DNA of 64,000 nucleotides from Streptomyces hokutonensis (GCF_000376565.1 NZ_BARG01000017.1:38325-102324); one strand, 5' to 3'; shown: positions 50,729 to 62,294, numbered from the stretch's first letter. The notes: generated by a model from the letters alone, not told the origin. Made by a program: numbers and translations.

Positions 50729-52396
50729 CTAACCGGCCTGCCCCATCCCCGCAGCATTGGGCCAACTCTGCGCATTGGGCCACCCGGTGGCGGGCGCAGG
50801 CGCAAGATTCTGCATCCCATTAGGACTCGTAGCCCCCCGCACCTGCGCGGCCGTAAGCCCATTACGCGCAGGCACACCAGTAGGCGTAGGCCCTTGAGGA
50901 GCCGGCGCAGGCACACCGTACGGCTGCTGCTGAGGCTGCTGCATGACCGGCATCTGCTGCGACACCTGAGCCAACTGCTCCGGCATCTGCGCAACAGGCT
51001 GCATCGGCATCTGAGGAGCCTGCGCCGCGGCCACCATCGGCTGGTACTGCGGCTGCTGTTGAGGCTGGGGCTGCGGTACGGGCACTGGCACAGGCTGCGG
51101 CTGAGGCACCGCGGCCGCAGCCGCCGGTGCCTGCATGGGCACGGGCTGCGGCTGCATCTGGGTGATCGCGGCGGGCATCTGCATGCCCGCACCGTTGGTC
51201 GCGCCGACAAGGCGGTCCACGGCCGCCGTACCCGAGCTGTAGCTGGTCCCTGTGCTCAGCTCGGGTACGGCGGCTCCCCTCCTGGTCCCGTAGAGCACCT
51301 GTTCCAGGCCGGACACCAGGCGACGCACGTCCACCTGGGGGCGCACCACGAGGCGCAGGAAGCGGCTGGACGAACCGATCTTGTTGCCGCACTCGCGGAC
51401 CAGGATGCGGTGCTCGGTGAGCATCCGGTCCCGGACCACGGTCCCCTCGGCGCCCACGGGAAGGCGTACGAAGAGGAAGTTGCCCTGCGACGGATAGACC
51501 GTCAGACCGGGCAGCGCGGAGAGATGGCTCGCCATGTCGAGTCGGTCGCGGCGCACCTGCTGGAGGCTCTGCGCGTACTCCGCGCCGTGCTCCTTGAGGA
51601 TGAACACCACGTGTTCGGCGAAGGCGTTGAGGTTCCACTTGGGCAGCATCGAGCGGACGCGCCCGGCGAGTGCGGGGTTGGCGACGAGGTAGCCGAACCG
51701 TATGCCGTGCAGGCCGAAGTTCTTGCCGAGGCTGCGCAGGACGACCACGTTGGGGCGGAGCATCGCCTCTTGCACGACGCTGGGTTCGACCTCCGCGTCG
51801 GCGAACTCGAGGAACGACTCGTCGATGACGATGAGGTCCAGGTCGGCCATCGCGTCCATGAACTGGACGAGCGCCTGCTTGTGGAGGAAGCCGCCGTCGG
51901 GGTTGTTCGGGTTGCAGATGACGGCGACCTTGGTGTTGCGCTTGCGGATGAACTCGGCGTACTGCGCGAGGTCCAGGGCGAAGCCGTTGGACTCCTGGAG
52001 CGGGAACATGTCGACCCGCTTGCCGGTCTCCATGGGCTGGTCGGTCCAGCGGCCGAAGGTGGGGACGGGGATGGCGAGCGACTCGCGGACCAGCAAGTGG
52101 TCGATCCAGGTGATCAGTTCGGTGGAACCGTTGCCCATCGCGACGCAGCTCGGCGGGAGTTGGAGCAGATTGCAGAGCTCGGCCGTGATGGTGTCGGCGC
52201 TGCTCGGGTAGTACGTGATGATCTCGCGCAGCCGGGCCGCCATCTGGTCGAACATGGCGGGCGTGGGGAAGTACGGGTTGCACGGGATACAGAAGTCCAC
52301 GGGGCCTGTGCCGTCGCTCTCACGCGCCAGCGCTGCCATCGACGGGCTGTGCGCCGCCGTACTGCGGAACAGCGAGGTGACGTTGGAGTCGGCCAA
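50729..52396 (-). CDS. Class I/II aminotransferase with a Gln/Pro-rich tail
   Basis: The 555-residue protein has a fold-type I PLP core (residues about 30-370) like histidinol-phosphate or threonine-phosphate aminotransferases. Key motifs are VAMGNGSTELITW, CNPNNPDGG, VIDESFLEF and RSLGKNFGLHGIRFGYL, with PLP Lys225. Residues 371-555 form a low-complexity tail of QP, QQ and MPM runs that no family member needs. A TTG start with GGAGG six bases upstream fits the conserved N-terminus (ADSNVTSLFRSTAAH). The tail may be an interaction or phase-separation region; that is speculation. Substrate unknown. Confidence 0.85.
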   Translation of the reverse strand: MADSNVTSLFRSTAAHSPSMAALARESDGTGPVDFCIPCNPYFPTPAMFDQMAARLREIITYYPSSADTITAELCNLLQLPPSCVAMGNGSTELITWIDHLLVRESLAIPVPTFGRWTDQPMETGKRVDMFPLQESNGFALDLAQYAEFIRKRNTKVAVICNPNNPDGGFLHKQALVQFMDAMADLDLIVIDESFLEFADAEVEPSVVQEAMLRPNVVVLRSLGKNFGLHGIRFGYLVANPALAGRVRSMLPKWNLNAFAEHVVFILKEHGAEYAQSLQQVRRDRLDMASHLSALPGLTVYPSQGNFLFVRLPVGAEGTVVRDRMLTEHRILVRECGNKIGSSSRFLRLVVRPQVDVRRLVSGLEQVLYGTRRGAAVPELSTGTSYSSGTAAVDRLVGATNGAGMQMPAAITQMQPQPVPMQAPAAAAAVPQPQPVPVPVPQPQPQQQPQYQPMVAAAQAPQMPMQPVAQMPEQLAQVSQQMPVMQQPQQQPYGVPAPAPQGPTPTGVPARNGLTAAQVRGATSPNGMQNLAPAPATGWPNAQSWPNAAGMGQAG

Positions 52397-52577
52397 TGGA
52401 ACCTCCGTATGAAGGCGGGCCCGGCGGGGACGACCGGGCCCGTCGTCTTGGGTGGCCCGCGCGGGGGAGCACGGGCCACCCTTGAATACGGAGACGAGAG
52501 TGGCGCTGTTCAACGGATGTGAAATTAGTGTGAGTTCGGGAACCCCTGGCCCGAGTCTCGCGTCACCTAGTGGATGG

Positions 52578-53732
52578 TCACGCGCTGAACGTGTGGATCG
52601 TCGACGTCTTGTACGTCTGACCCGGCCTCAGCACTGTCGTCGGGAAGTTCGCGTGGTTCGGCGAGTCCGGGAAGTGCTGGGTCTCCAGGCAGAGCGCGTC
52701 GCCCTGGCGGTAGGTGTGGCCGCCGGTGCCGGTCAGGGTGCCGTCGAGGAAGTTGCCGGAGTAGAACTGCAGCCCCGGCTGGTCGGTGGCGATCTTCAGG
52801 GTGCGGCCTGAGCGCGGGTCGTGCAGGGTCGCCGCGTGCTCGGGCTTCGCGGTGATGCCCTTGTCGAGGACCCAGTTGTGGTCGTACCCCTTGGCCTGCA
52901 CCTGCTGGACGTGCGCCGCCCGGATGTCACGCCCGATCGGCTTCGTCTTGCGGAAGTCGAAGGGGGTGGCGGAGACCTTGGCCAGCTCGCCCGTGGGGAT
53001 CAGCCCCGAGTCGGTGGGCGTGTAGCGGGAGGCGGGGATCGTGAGCTGGTGGTTCTCGATCGTGCCGCTGCCCTCGCCGGCGAGGTTCCAGTAGACGTGG
53101 CTGGTCAGGTTGACGACCGTGGCCTTGTCGGTGGTGGCCTCGTAGTCGATGCGCCAGTCGCCGTGCTTGTTGAGCGTGTACGTCACCTTCACCTTGAGGG
53201 TGCCCGGGTAGCCCATCTCGCCGTCGACGCTGGTGTAGTAGAGGTGCAGGCCGACGTCCGAGCCGGCGGTGAAGCCCTCCACGTCCCAGATGTGCTTGTC
53301 GAAGCCCTGGGTGCCGCCGTGCAGGCTGTTGACCCCGTCGTTGACGGAGAGCTGGTAGCTCTTGCCGTCGAGGGTGAACTGGCCCTTGGCGATGCGGTTG
53401 CCGTAGCGGCCGATGAGCGCGCCGAAGTACGGGGTCTTCGCCACGTAGTCGGCGATGTTGTCGAAGCCCAGGGAGACGTTGGCGTACTTGCCGTGCCGGT
53501 CCGGGAGTTCCAGGGACTGGACGACTCCGCCCCACGACAGCACCTTGAGCCGGGTGCCGCCGTTCTCCAGCGACCAGCGGTAGACCTTGCTGCCGTCGGC
53601 GAGCGTGCCGAAGAGTTCCTTCACGGGCTTTCTGCCTCCCGAGGCCGCCTGCGCCGTACCTGTACCGAGGGTGCTCGCGGCGATGCCTGCTGCCGCGGCG
53701 CCTGCAATGACCGTGCGTCTGTTCAGTTCCAT
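52578..53732 (-). CDS. Secreted aldose 1-epimerase (mutarotase)
   Basis: The 384-residue protein has a Tat signal (MELNRRTVIAGAAAAGIAAS) and a galactose-mutarotase fold. Catalytic His residues are in NSLHGGTQGFDKHIW and TSHVYWNLAGEG. The catalytic base is probably the Glu in CLETQHFPDSPNHANFP. It interconverts alpha and beta forms of galactose, arabinose or xylose outside the cell. It lies 74 bases after the ChvE-type permease gene, so it belongs to the sugar uptake unit. Confidence 0.92.
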   Translation of the reverse strand: MELNRRTVIAGAAAAGIAASTLGTGTAQAASGGRKPVKELFGTLADGSKVYRWSLENGGTRLKVLSWGGVVQSLELPDRHGKYANVSLGFDNIADYVAKTPYFGALIGRYGNRIAKGQFTLDGKSYQLSVNDGVNSLHGGTQGFDKHIWDVEGFTAGSDVGLHLYYTSVDGEMGYPGTLKVKVTYTLNKHGDWRIDYEATTDKATVVNLTSHVYWNLAGEGSGTIENHQLTIPASRYTPTDSGLIPTGELAKVSATPFDFRKTKPIGRDIRAAHVQQVQAKGYDHNWVLDKGITAKPEHAATLHDPRSGRTLKIATDQPGLQFYSGNFLDGTLTGTGGHTYRQGDALCLETQHFPDSPNHANFPTTVLRPGQTYKTSTIHTFSA

Positions 53733-53805
53733 TGAGCGGCTCCTGCACATGGAAGGGGCCCCGCCGTGCTGTGCGAACGACAGACGTGCGGGGCCCGGGC
53801 TGAAG

Positions 53806-55046
53806 TTACGATCCGGACTTGCGTTTGTTCCACACGTCGAAGCCGACCGCGGTCAGCAGGGCGAGGCCCTTGATGACCTGCTGCCAGTCGGTGCCGACGC
53901 TGAGGAGGTTCATGCCGTTGTTCAGCACGCCGAGGACGAGACCGCCGATGATGGCACCGAGGACGGTGCCGACACCGCCGCTCATGGAGGCGCCGCCGAT
54001 GAACGAGGAGGCGATGGCCTCCAGTTCGAAACCGTCGCCCGCCTTCGGCGAGGCCGCGTTGAGGCGGGCGGTGATGACCAGCCCCGCCAGGGCCGCGAGC
54101 ACGCCCATGTTCAGGAACACCTGGAAGGTGACGCGCTTGTCCTTGACGCCGGACAGCTTCGCGGCCGGCAGATTGCCGCCGATCGCGTAGATGTGGCGGC
54201 CGAAGACGGTGTTGCGCATCACGTAGCCGTAACCGGCCACCAGGACACCGAGGATGATCAGGATGATCGGCGCGCCGTCGTAGCTGGCGAGCAGCAGGGT
54301 CAGCCAGAGGATCGCGGCGACGATCGCGACGAGCTTGAGCAGGAACAGCTTGGTCGGCGGTACGTCGAGCGAGAACTCCTGCTGCCGGCGCCGGTCGCGG
54401 AACTCCTGCCACACCACCGCGGCGATCATCACGAGGCCCAGCAGCAGCGTGATGTTGTGGTAGTTGGTGTTCGGGCCGACCGCGGGCAGGAAGCCGTTGC
54501 CGATCTTCTGCAGGCCGCCCGGGAAGGGGCCGAGCGTCTGGCCCTGGAGGAGAATCTCCGTGAGGCCGCGGAAGAGCAGCATGCCGGCGAGGGTGACGAT
54601 GAAGGACGGTATGCCCGCGTAGGCGATCAACAGCCCCTGTACCGAGCCCGCCACGGCGCCCATCAGCAGGCACAGCACCAGCGCGACCGGCCACGGGACC
54701 TGGTGATTGACCATCAGGACCGCCGCGAAGGCGCCCACGAACGCGGTCAGTGAACCGACCGACAGGTCGATGTGCCCGGCGATGATGACGAGCATCATGC
54801 CGATCGCGAGGATCAGGATGTAGCTGTTCTGCAGCACCAGGTTGGAGACGTTGCGCGGCAGCAGCAGGTCCCCGCCGGTCCAGATCTCGAAGAGGATCAC
54901 GATCAGGCCGAGGGCGATCAGCATGCCGTACTGCCGCATGTTGCGCCGCAGTCCGTCCAGCACCAGCCGCAACAGGCCGCCGCCCGCGCCCGATCCGTCC
55001 TTGCCCGGCGGTGCCGCGGCCGGGATCTTGTCGGTGACGTCCGTGC

Positions 55047-55050
<4 letters not shown>
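53806..55050 (-). CDS. gguB: Sugar ABC transporter permease (GguB/MmsB/XylH type)
   Basis: The 414-residue permease has about ten helices with the BPD_transp_2 features [23 protein letters not shown], in part [31 protein letters not shown] and [19 protein letters not shown]. This is the group that pairs with ChvE-like binding proteins and imports several monosaccharides. Its start codon overlaps the ATPase stop by ATGA. Confidence 0.9.
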
Positions 55051-56597
<1,547 letters not shown>

Positions 56598-56644
56598 GGT
56601 CGTGCCTTCCAATCAAGTGTGGGGTCGGGTAACTGGCCGCGGAA

Positions 56645-57757
56645 TTACTTGAGTTGCGCGTCCGTGTAGTACCCGCCCTTGACCAGCACGTCCTCGTAGT
56701 TGGACTTGTCCACGCTCACCGGCTGCAGCAGATAGGCCGGGACGACCTTGGTGCCGTTGTCGTAGGTCTTGGTGTCGTTGGTCTGCGGCGTCTTGCCGTT
56801 GAGCACGTCGTCGATCATCGTGTCCGCGACCTTGGCGAGCTCACGGGTGTCCTTGTAGACGGTCTGCGTCTGCTCACCCGCGATGATCGACTTCACCGAC
56901 GCCAGCTCGGCGTCCTGGCCGGTGATGACCGGCAGCGGCTTGCTGGCCGAGCCGTAGCCGTCCGACTTCAGCGCGGACAGGATGCCGATGGAGATGCCGT
57001 CGTAGGGCGAGAGCACCGCGTCGACCCGGCCGGTCTTGTACGAGCCGGTGAGGATGTCCTCCATACGGTTCTGCGCCTTGGTGCCGTCCCAGCGCAGGGT
57101 CGTCACCTTGTTGAGCTCGGTCTGGCCGGACTTGACGACCAGCTTCTTCTGGTCGATGTACGGCTGGAGCACGCTCATCGCGCCGTTGAAGAAGTACTTG
57201 GTGTTGTTGTCGTCGTTCGAGCCGGCGAACAGCTCGATGTTGAACGGGCCGTTCTTGCCGCTGTCCAGGCCGAGCTTCTTGATGAGGTACGTGCCCTGGA
57301 GCACGCCGACCTTCGTGTTGTCGAAGGAGGCGTAGTAGTCGACGTTCTTCGTGCCGAGGATCAGGCGGTCGTAGGCGATGACCGGGATCTTCGCGGACGC
57401 GGCTTCCTGGAGCACGTTGTTCAGGGACTTGTTGTCGATCGCCGCGATGATCAGGCCCTTGACGCCCTGGGTGATCATGTTCTCGATCTGGGAGACCTGG
57501 GTGTCCGGGTCGTCCTCGCCGTAGACCAGCTTGGTCTTGTAGCCCTTGGACTTGAGGTCCTTGACCATGTTGTCGCCGTCGGAGATCCAGCGCGCGGAGG
57601 ACTTCGTCGGCATCGCGATGCCGATCGTGCCGCCCTTGGCGCTGGTCTCCTTCTCCTTGCTGCCGCCCGAGCCACTCTGTCCACAGGCGGACAGGGACAG
57701 CGCGAGGGTGGCGGCGCCGGCTATGAGGGGGAGGGCGCGACTTCTGCGGATGCGCAT
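56645..57757 (-). CDS. chvE: ChvE-like multiple-monosaccharide binding lipoprotein
   Basis: The 370-residue lipoprotein has a signal with lipobox LSLSAC (Cys25) and a type I periplasmic fold. It closely matches Chv[41 protein letters not shown] and [20 protein letters not shown] (each shown in part). ChvE-type proteins bind arabinose, galactose, glucose, xylose and some sugar acids. It is the first gene of the binding protein-ATPase-permease-epimerase unit. Promoter and leader are in the repeat-rich 57758-58053 interval. Confidence 0.93.
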   Translation of the reverse strand: MRIRRSRALPLIAGAATLALSLSACGQSGSGGSKEKETSAKGGTIGIAMPTKSSARWISDGDNMVKDLKSKGYKTKLVYGEDDPDTQVSQIENMITQGVKGLIIAAIDNKSLNNVLQEAASAKIPVIAYDRLILGTKNVDYYASFDNTKVGVLQGTYLIKKLGLDSGKNGPFNIELFAGSNDDNNTKYFFNGAMSVLQPYIDQKKLVVKSGQTELNKVTTLRWDGTKAQNRMEDILTGSYKTGRVDAVLSPYDGISIGILSALKSDGYGSASKPLPVITGQDAELASVKSIIAGEQTQTVYKDTRELAKVADTMIDDVLNGKTPQTNDTKTYDNGTKVVPAYLLQPVSVDKSNYEDVLVKGGYYTDAQLK

Positions 57758-58053
57758 GTGAACTGGCCTCATTCTTCTCGTCGTTGAGAGGTGCAGCGAG
57801 TGTGTGGGGGTGGTGCGGTCGAGTTGTGTGTGCGGGGCGGTGGGGGCTGGCCGCGCAGTTCCCCGCGCCCCTGGATGCTGGGTGGTGTTCAAGAGGCGCG
57901 GGTGGTGCGGGCTTCGGTGGTGCCGGTTGTGTTGTGTGGTGCGGCCCGGTGGGGGCCGGCCGCGCAGTTCCCCGCGCCCCTTAAACGCACGGTGTTTTAG
58001 AGGGGCGCGGGGAACTGCGCGACCAGCCCCCACGCACCCGCGGCCCCCGACGG
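57758..58053. repeat. Repeat-rich intergenic region with terminator-like inverted repeat
   Basis: Three copies of the Streptomyces word CCGCGCAGTTCCCCGCGCCCC are present: two direct (57851-57871 and 57959-57979) and one inverted (57998-58025, GGGGCGCGGGGAACTGCGCG). The last two form a long stem around CTTAAACGCACGGTGTTTTAG and probably end transcription of the U32-like gene. The rest (57780-57845 and 57890-57945) is GT-rich sequence (TGGTGCGG words), with no gene visible. The promoter of the ABC operon should be at its left edge. Confidence 0.65.
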
Positions 58054-59028
58054 TCAGGCCGTGGCACTCTCTGCGGGGAAGCGGTTGAGAGCGCCCGGCA
58101 ACCTGGAACCCAGGGGAGCCATGTCGCCCTCCGCGCCGTGCCGGGCGAGGAGGTCGAGAGCCAGCCGCCCTCGCCGTACTCGCTCGCGCGCCGTGTCGAG
58201 GGTGACGTCACGGAGGTGGGTGCCCCACGGGTAGATACCGGGGGCCTTGGAGAGGCCGAACTTCAGGTACAGAGGGGCCCCGCGGCGGATCAGCTCCGCG
58301 ACCTCGTACATCCGGATGTAGCCACCGAGGTCGTCCGGCGCCTCGATGTACATGTCCATGGGGGCGGCCGAGACGCGCCGGATCTCGGTGAGGTGATCGA
58401 GTGTCAGATCGCTGGGCACATTCAACGAGTCCGCGCCCAGCTGCTCGTAGACCGCGTACGCGGCCGGGTTGACCGGCCCGATCAGCGCCGACACCTTGAG
58501 CGTCGTGTCCGTCGGGATGATCCCGGCGACCCGCGCCCGGTGCAGCGTCCACAGCACCCCCTCGTCGGCGACGAGCAGGCACTTGACGCCCAACTCCGTT
58601 GCCCGCACGGCGTCTTCGATGCACCCGGCGACCGCGTCGTGCCCCCGGGCGCGCAGACCCCCGCCGCGCGAGTCGGAGCGGACCGAGCCACCGATGTCCC
58701 AGGTCCCGCGCGGACCCGTGAACAGGCAGAGCTCGATGTCGCGTTCGGCCGTCGCCTCGACCATCTCGGTGATCTCGGAGTCGGTCAGCATCCACACGCC
58801 GCTGCCCTGGCTGATCCGGTGGATCGGCACGTCGAGGCGCGAGGACTCCTTGAGGATGACCGCCAGCGCCTCGGGACCCTCGCAGGAGGGGATCTCGGTG
58901 CGCCAGCGACCGCCGCCGGGGAACGTGTGCGGCGAGGCGTCGGCGGGGTCGAGGGCGGGCGCGCCCAGGCCGAGCGCGGAGAGCGCCTGCTCCCCGGGCC
59001 TGCGGGCTGCCGTCGCGGTGTCGGTCAC
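58054..59028 (-). CDS. U32-like TIM-barrel protein in the sugar locus
   Basis: The 324-residue protein resembles the U32 peptidase-like family by its TIM-barrel pattern ([20 protein letters not shown] in part, [50 protein letters not shown]). Proteolysis has not been shown for most such proteins, and the placement with a sugar dehydrogenase and dehydratase suggests an aldolase or isomerase-like role; that is inference. GTG at 59028 follows AAGGA at a good distance. A TGTTCGGTATTTCGGAC site lies 14 bases upstream. Confidence 0.7.
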   Translation of the reverse strand: MTDTATAARRPGEQALSALGLGAPALDPADASPHTFPGGGRWRTEIPSCEGPEALAVILKESSRLDVPIHRISQGSGVWMLTDSEITEMVEATAERDIELCLFTGPRGTWDIGGSVRSDSRGGGLRARGHDAVAGCIEDAVRATELGVKCLLVADEGVLWTLHRARVAGIIPTDTTLKVSALIGPVNPAAYAVYEQLGADSLNVPSDLTLDHLTEIRRVSAAPMDMYIEAPDDLGGYIRMYEVAELIRRGAPLYLKFGLSKAPGIYPWGTHLRDVTLDTARERVRRGRLALDLLARHGAEGDMAPLGSRLPGALNRFPAESATA

Positions 59029-59041
59029 TGGCTGTCCTTCG

Positions 59042-59058
59042 TGTTCGGTATTTCGGAC
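59042..59058. promoter_or_regulatory. IclR-type operator-like site before the U32-like gene
   Basis: TGTTCGGTATTTCGGAC matches TGTTCGAAATTTC at 11 of 13 positions, and is palindromic in its outer bases (GTTCGG...TCGGAC in part). It lies directly before the ribosome-binding site. Confidence 0.5.
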
Positions 59059-59150
59059 GCGGTTCGCGGCTCGGGGTAGAGAAAAACTGTGGTGGTACGT
59101 CGGCACGGAGTGGTCAGGACACCCCGTGCCGACGTACGGCTGGGGGTTTC

Positions 59151-60155
59151 CTACGGCCGCAGCAGCACCTTGCCGACCTTGGGATCGCCGGACCCCACCA
59201 GCTCGATGGCCTGCGGGAACTCGGCGAGCGGAAGCTCATGGGTGACCAGGGGAAGCGGATCGAGCAACCCCGCCCCGAACACCCGCACCGTGTGCGCCCA
59301 GGCGTCCGGCGGTGCCCCGAAGACGGTGTGCACCTCCAGCTGCCGTACGACGAGATCGGTCGGGTCGAGACCCTCCGCGCCCGGCGCGGGGATCCCCGTC
59401 AGGACCAGGCGTCCGCCGCGCCTCAGCAGCGCGGCGGCCGTACGGGCCGCGTCCGCCGAGCCGGCGGTCTCGATCACCACGTCGAAGTCGTCGGGGAGCG
59501 GTTCGTTCTTGGTACGGAAGTCCGTGGCGCCGAACTGCTCGGAGAGGGCCGCGCGGTCCGGGCGGGAGCCCACGACCAGGAGTTCGGCCGGGGAGTTCGC
59601 CTTGAGGAACTGGATCGCGAACATGCCGAGCGTTCCGGTGCCGACCACGGCCACCCGCTCACCCGGCCGCGCGTTCGCCTTCAGCGCCGCCGCCGCGATG
59701 CAGGCCGCCGGCTCCAGCAGCGCCGCCGCAGTCAAGTCGGCCTCGTCCGGGAGGACATGGAGCAGCCGGGCGGGGAGCGTGAGGGTGGTGGCCATCGCGC
59801 CGGGCTGGGTGAAGCCCGTCTCCTCGTAGCCCGCCGAGCACAACGTCGTCTCGCCCGCGTGACACCGGTCGCACACCTGGCAGTTGCGGAAACCCTCGCC
59901 AACGACCTTGCGGCCGACCAGACTTGACGGCACCCCGGCGCCGACCGCCTCCACCGTGCCGGACCACTCGTGGCCCGGCGTGAGGGGGTAACGGACGTAA
60001 CCCTCGGGCCTGTTGCCCTGGTACACCTCGCGGTCGCTGCCGCAGATGCCGACCGCGTGGACGCGCACGAGCGCCTCGCCCGCGTCCGGCTGCCGGGGCT
60101 CGTGCGAGACCAGGCTGTGCTCGCCCGGTCCCGCGACGACGACCGCGGTGCTCAC
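59151..60155 (-). CDS. Zinc-dependent alcohol/sugar dehydrogenase
   Basis: The 334-residue medium-chain dehydrogenase has the catalytic zinc site CGSDREVYQGN and PGHEWSGTVEAVG. The structural zinc cysteines are in FRNCQVCDRCHAGETTLC, and the NAD(P)-binding loop in VAVVGTGTLGMFAI. It probably oxidises a sugar or sugar acid (arabinose or galactose dehydrogenase, or a dehydrogenase of a later intermediate). Its GTG start overlaps the dehydratase stop by four bases. Confidence 0.88.
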   Translation of the reverse strand: MSTAVVVAGPGEHSLVSHEPRQPDAGEALVRVHAVGICGSDREVYQGNRPEGYVRYPLTPGHEWSGTVEAVGAGVPSSLVGRKVVGEGFRNCQVCDRCHAGETTLCSAGYEETGFTQPGAMATTLTLPARLLHVLPDEADLTAAALLEPAACIAAAALKANARPGERVAVVGTGTLGMFAIQFLKANSPAELLVVGSRPDRAALSEQFGATDFRTKNEPLPDDFDVVIETAGSADAARTAAALLRRGGRLVLTGIPAPGAEGLDPTDLVVRQLEVHTVFGAPPDAWAHTVRVFGAGLLDPLPLVTHELPLAEFPQAIELVGSGDPKVGKVLLRP

Positions 60156-61309
60156 TTCGAGCCCTTCGGCTTGCGCTGCTCCCAGCCGTCCGCCCAGAGG
60201 TCGAACCGGGCCTGCTGCTGCGGGAATTCGGCCGCCGCGTCGACGTCCAGCTCGACGCCGAGACCGGGCGCGTCGGAGAGGTGGAAGTAGCCGTCGATCA
60301 CCTGCGGGGCACCCTTGACGACCTTCTTGATCTCCGCGTCCGCGAAGTCGTTGAAGTGCTCCAGGATCTTGAAGTTCGGGGTGGAGAAGCCGACTTGGAG
60401 CGAGGCGGCGGTCAGCACCGGCCCGCCGACGTTGTGCGGGGCGACGAGGACGTAGTGCGCCTCGGCGGTCGCGGCCAGCTTCCGGGTCTCCCAGATGCCG
60501 CCGATGTGGCCGACGTCGGGCTGGATGATGTCGACGGCCTGGCTCTCGAACAGCTCGCGGAACTCGACGCGGTCGTGGATGCGTTCACCCGTGGCGACCG
60601 GGATGTCCACCTTCGCGGCGACCTTCTCCAGCGCCTTCAGGTTCTCCGGGGGGCAGGGTTCTTCCAGCCAGGCCGGCTTGAAGGGTGCGAGCTCGTGCGC
60701 CAGCCGTACCGCGGTGGACGGCGAGAAGCGGCCGTGCATCTCCAGCATCAGCTCGGCGTCCGGACCGATCGCGTCCCGTACGGCCTCGATGAGCGAGACG
60801 GCGTACAGAGTCTGCTCGTGGTCGAGTTCGAAGTGTCCGGTCCCGAACGGGTCGATCTTCAGCGCCTTGTAACCGCGCTCCATGACCCCCTGGGCGGCCT
60901 TGTGATAGGCCTCCGGGGTCCGCTCGGTGGTGTACCAGCCGTTCGCGTACGCCTTCACCTTGTCGGTGACCTTGCCGCCGAGCAGCTGCCACACCGGCAC
61001 ACCGAGGGCCTTGCCCTTGATGTCCCAGCAGGCCATCTCGATGACGGCGATGCCGGACATGACGATTTCGCCCGCACGGCCGTAGTCGCCGTACTTCATC
61101 CGGCGCACGAGGTCTTCCACGGCGAACGGGTCGGAACCGAGAATGTGGTTTGCCTCGGCCTCGCGCAGGTAACCGATCAGCGCGTCGGTGTGGCCCAGCA
61201 TCCGGGTCTCGCCGACGCCTGTGACGCCCTCGTCGGTGTGCACTTGGACGTACGTCAGATTGCGCCATGGCGTCCCGACCACGTGCGTGCTGATTCCCGT
61301 GATGCGCAC
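60152..61309 (-). CDS. Enolase-superfamily sugar acid dehydratase
   Basis: The 385-residue protein is of the mandelate racemase/D-galactonate dehydratase group. The N-terminal cap has TPWRNLTYVQVHTDEGVTGVG (part), and the barrel has GYKALKIDPFGTG, metal ligands in LMLEMHGRFSP (Glu), AWLEEPCPPEN (Glu) and ATGERI (Glu), DIIQPDVGHIGG and the catalytic His in VAPHNVGGPVL. It removes water from an aldonate to give a 2-keto-3-deoxy acid. The GTG start follows AGGGGGC by several bases. IclR-type sites lie 29 and 48 bases upstream. Coupled to the dehydrogenase, it forms a two-gene unit; the SMP-30 lactonase 37 kb away would supply its acid. Confidence 0.87.
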   Translation of the reverse strand: MRITGISTHVVGTPWRNLTYVQVHTDEGVTGVGETRMLGHTDALIGYLREAEANHILGSDPFAVEDLVRRMKYGDYGRAGEIVMSGIAVIEMACWDIKGKALGVPVWQLLGGKVTDKVKAYANGWYTTERTPEAYHKAAQGVMERGYKALKIDPFGTGHFELDHEQTLYAVSLIEAVRDAIGPDAELMLEMHGRFSPSTAVRLAHELAPFKPAWLEEPCPPENLKALEKVAAKVDIPVATGERIHDRVEFRELFESQAVDIIQPDVGHIGGIWETRKLAATAEAHYVLVAPHNVGGPVLTAASLQVGFSTPNFKILEHFNDFADAEIKKVVKGAPQVIDGYFHLSDAPGLGVELDVDAAAEFPQQQARFDLWADGWEQRKPKGSK

Positions 61310-61337
61310 GGCAGATGCCCCCTGTGCTCTTCGGTGC

Positions 61338-61366
61338 TGTTCGAAATTTCGGCTCACGTTCGAAAT
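61338..61366. promoter_or_regulatory. Two IclR-type sites before the dehydratase gene
   Basis: TGTTCGAAATTTCG (61338-61351) and CGTTCGAAAT (61357-61366) lie 28-57 bases before the dehydratase start as direct repeats 19 bases apart. The first shares 13 consecutive bases with the site before the IclR gene at 22234-22247 (opposite orientation). Confidence 0.65.
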
Positions 61367-61532
61367 GCTGGGCAGACAGTAAGGACGGCGGGGCTGGGGT
61401 GTCAATGGGTCGAACAAGTAACGGTTTCGGCACGGGGTCGATCGAAGATCCGGGCGGGCGACCGGTTCCTTGCACAATTTTCACAGCCGTGACTATGAAC
61501 GTTACCTGTGGGGAACTTAGTCTTCGGGCGTC

Positions 61533-62294
61533 ATGGACTACTGCCACCCCTGCGGCCGGCACCTGAACGGCGCCCTCGCGTGCCCGGGGTGCGGCGCGTC
61601 CGCCGAAAAGCCCGTCGTATCAACTCCTGCCTACGATGCGGGGGTTGACGTGCGTTCGCAAACGGACGGCGGGGGCGACCGAGCCTCCGACTCCGGCGAG
61701 TCGGACGAGGAGCCCGGCGGCGAACACGAGGGGCGGGCCGCACGGCGGAAGAACCGCGGGCGGCGTGACAGCGACGCCGACACCGACACCGAGGAACCGG
61801 ACGCGCCAAGCGCGAGTCGTCGCGATCGCAAGGCCGCCGCGCATCGTCGGCGGCGGCGCCGGGTGCTGCTGGTCACGGCCGGGTTCGTACTCGCGGCCGG
61901 CGGGCTGAGCCTGGCCGAGCTGGGTACCGACGCGCCGTTCTCGACCTCGAAACCCGCGACGCCGGGCGACGCGTCGGCGGAAGGTGCGGCGTCCTCGGAG
62001 GCGAGCGGTACGGCCGAGCCCTTGGGCGACACGAAGACCGCGGGGGCGGGTGCGAGTTCGGCGTCTCCGGATGCGTCGGCTTCTCGGTCGGCTTCGCCTT
62101 CGGAGTCCGGGAAGGGGACGAAGAGTCCGTCCGCGTCGTTGAAGCCGACGACCGCTGCCGGTAACACGTCCCCCACGTCGACCTCCACGACGGATCCGAC
62201 GACCACTCCGACCTCGGAGCCCTCGTCCTCGGAACCGAGTCCCACGCCGTCGCCTTCGGAGACGTGCAAACAGATCCTGTGGTGGTGCTCCTGA
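61533..62294 (+). CDS. SCO2400-family zinc-ribbon membrane protein
   Basis: The 253-residue protein starts with a zinc ribbon (MDYCHPCGRHLNGALACPGC, residues 4-20, two CxxC pairs). A long acidic, charged region follows, with RRRRRRVLLVTAGFVLAAGG marking a basic segment and one membrane helix (about 110-128), and then a Ser/Thr/Pro/Ala-rich outer tail ending CKQILWWCS. The tail should be outside the membrane and is likely glycosylated or linked to the wall. This architecture is that of the SCO2400 family of Streptomyces; the function is unknown. The divergent gap to the dehydratase gene is 223 bases. Confidence 0.88.
   Translation: MDYCHPCGRHLNGALACPGCGASAEKPVVSTPAYDAGVDVRSQTDGGGDRASDSGESDEEPGGEHEGRAARRKNRGRRDSDADTDTEEPDAPSASRRDRKAAAHRRRRRRVLLVTAGFVLAAGGLSLAELGTDAPFSTSKPATPGDASAEGAASSEASGTAEPLGDTKTAGAGASSASPDASASRSASPSESGKGTKSPSASLKPTTAAGNTSPTSTSTTDPTTTPTSEPSSSEPSPTPSPSETCKQILWWCS

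Noticed and set aside
50894..52522. 542-residue plus-strand open frame
   Set aside because: It is antisense to the aminotransferase gene and begins as the complement of the Gln/Pro-coding tail.
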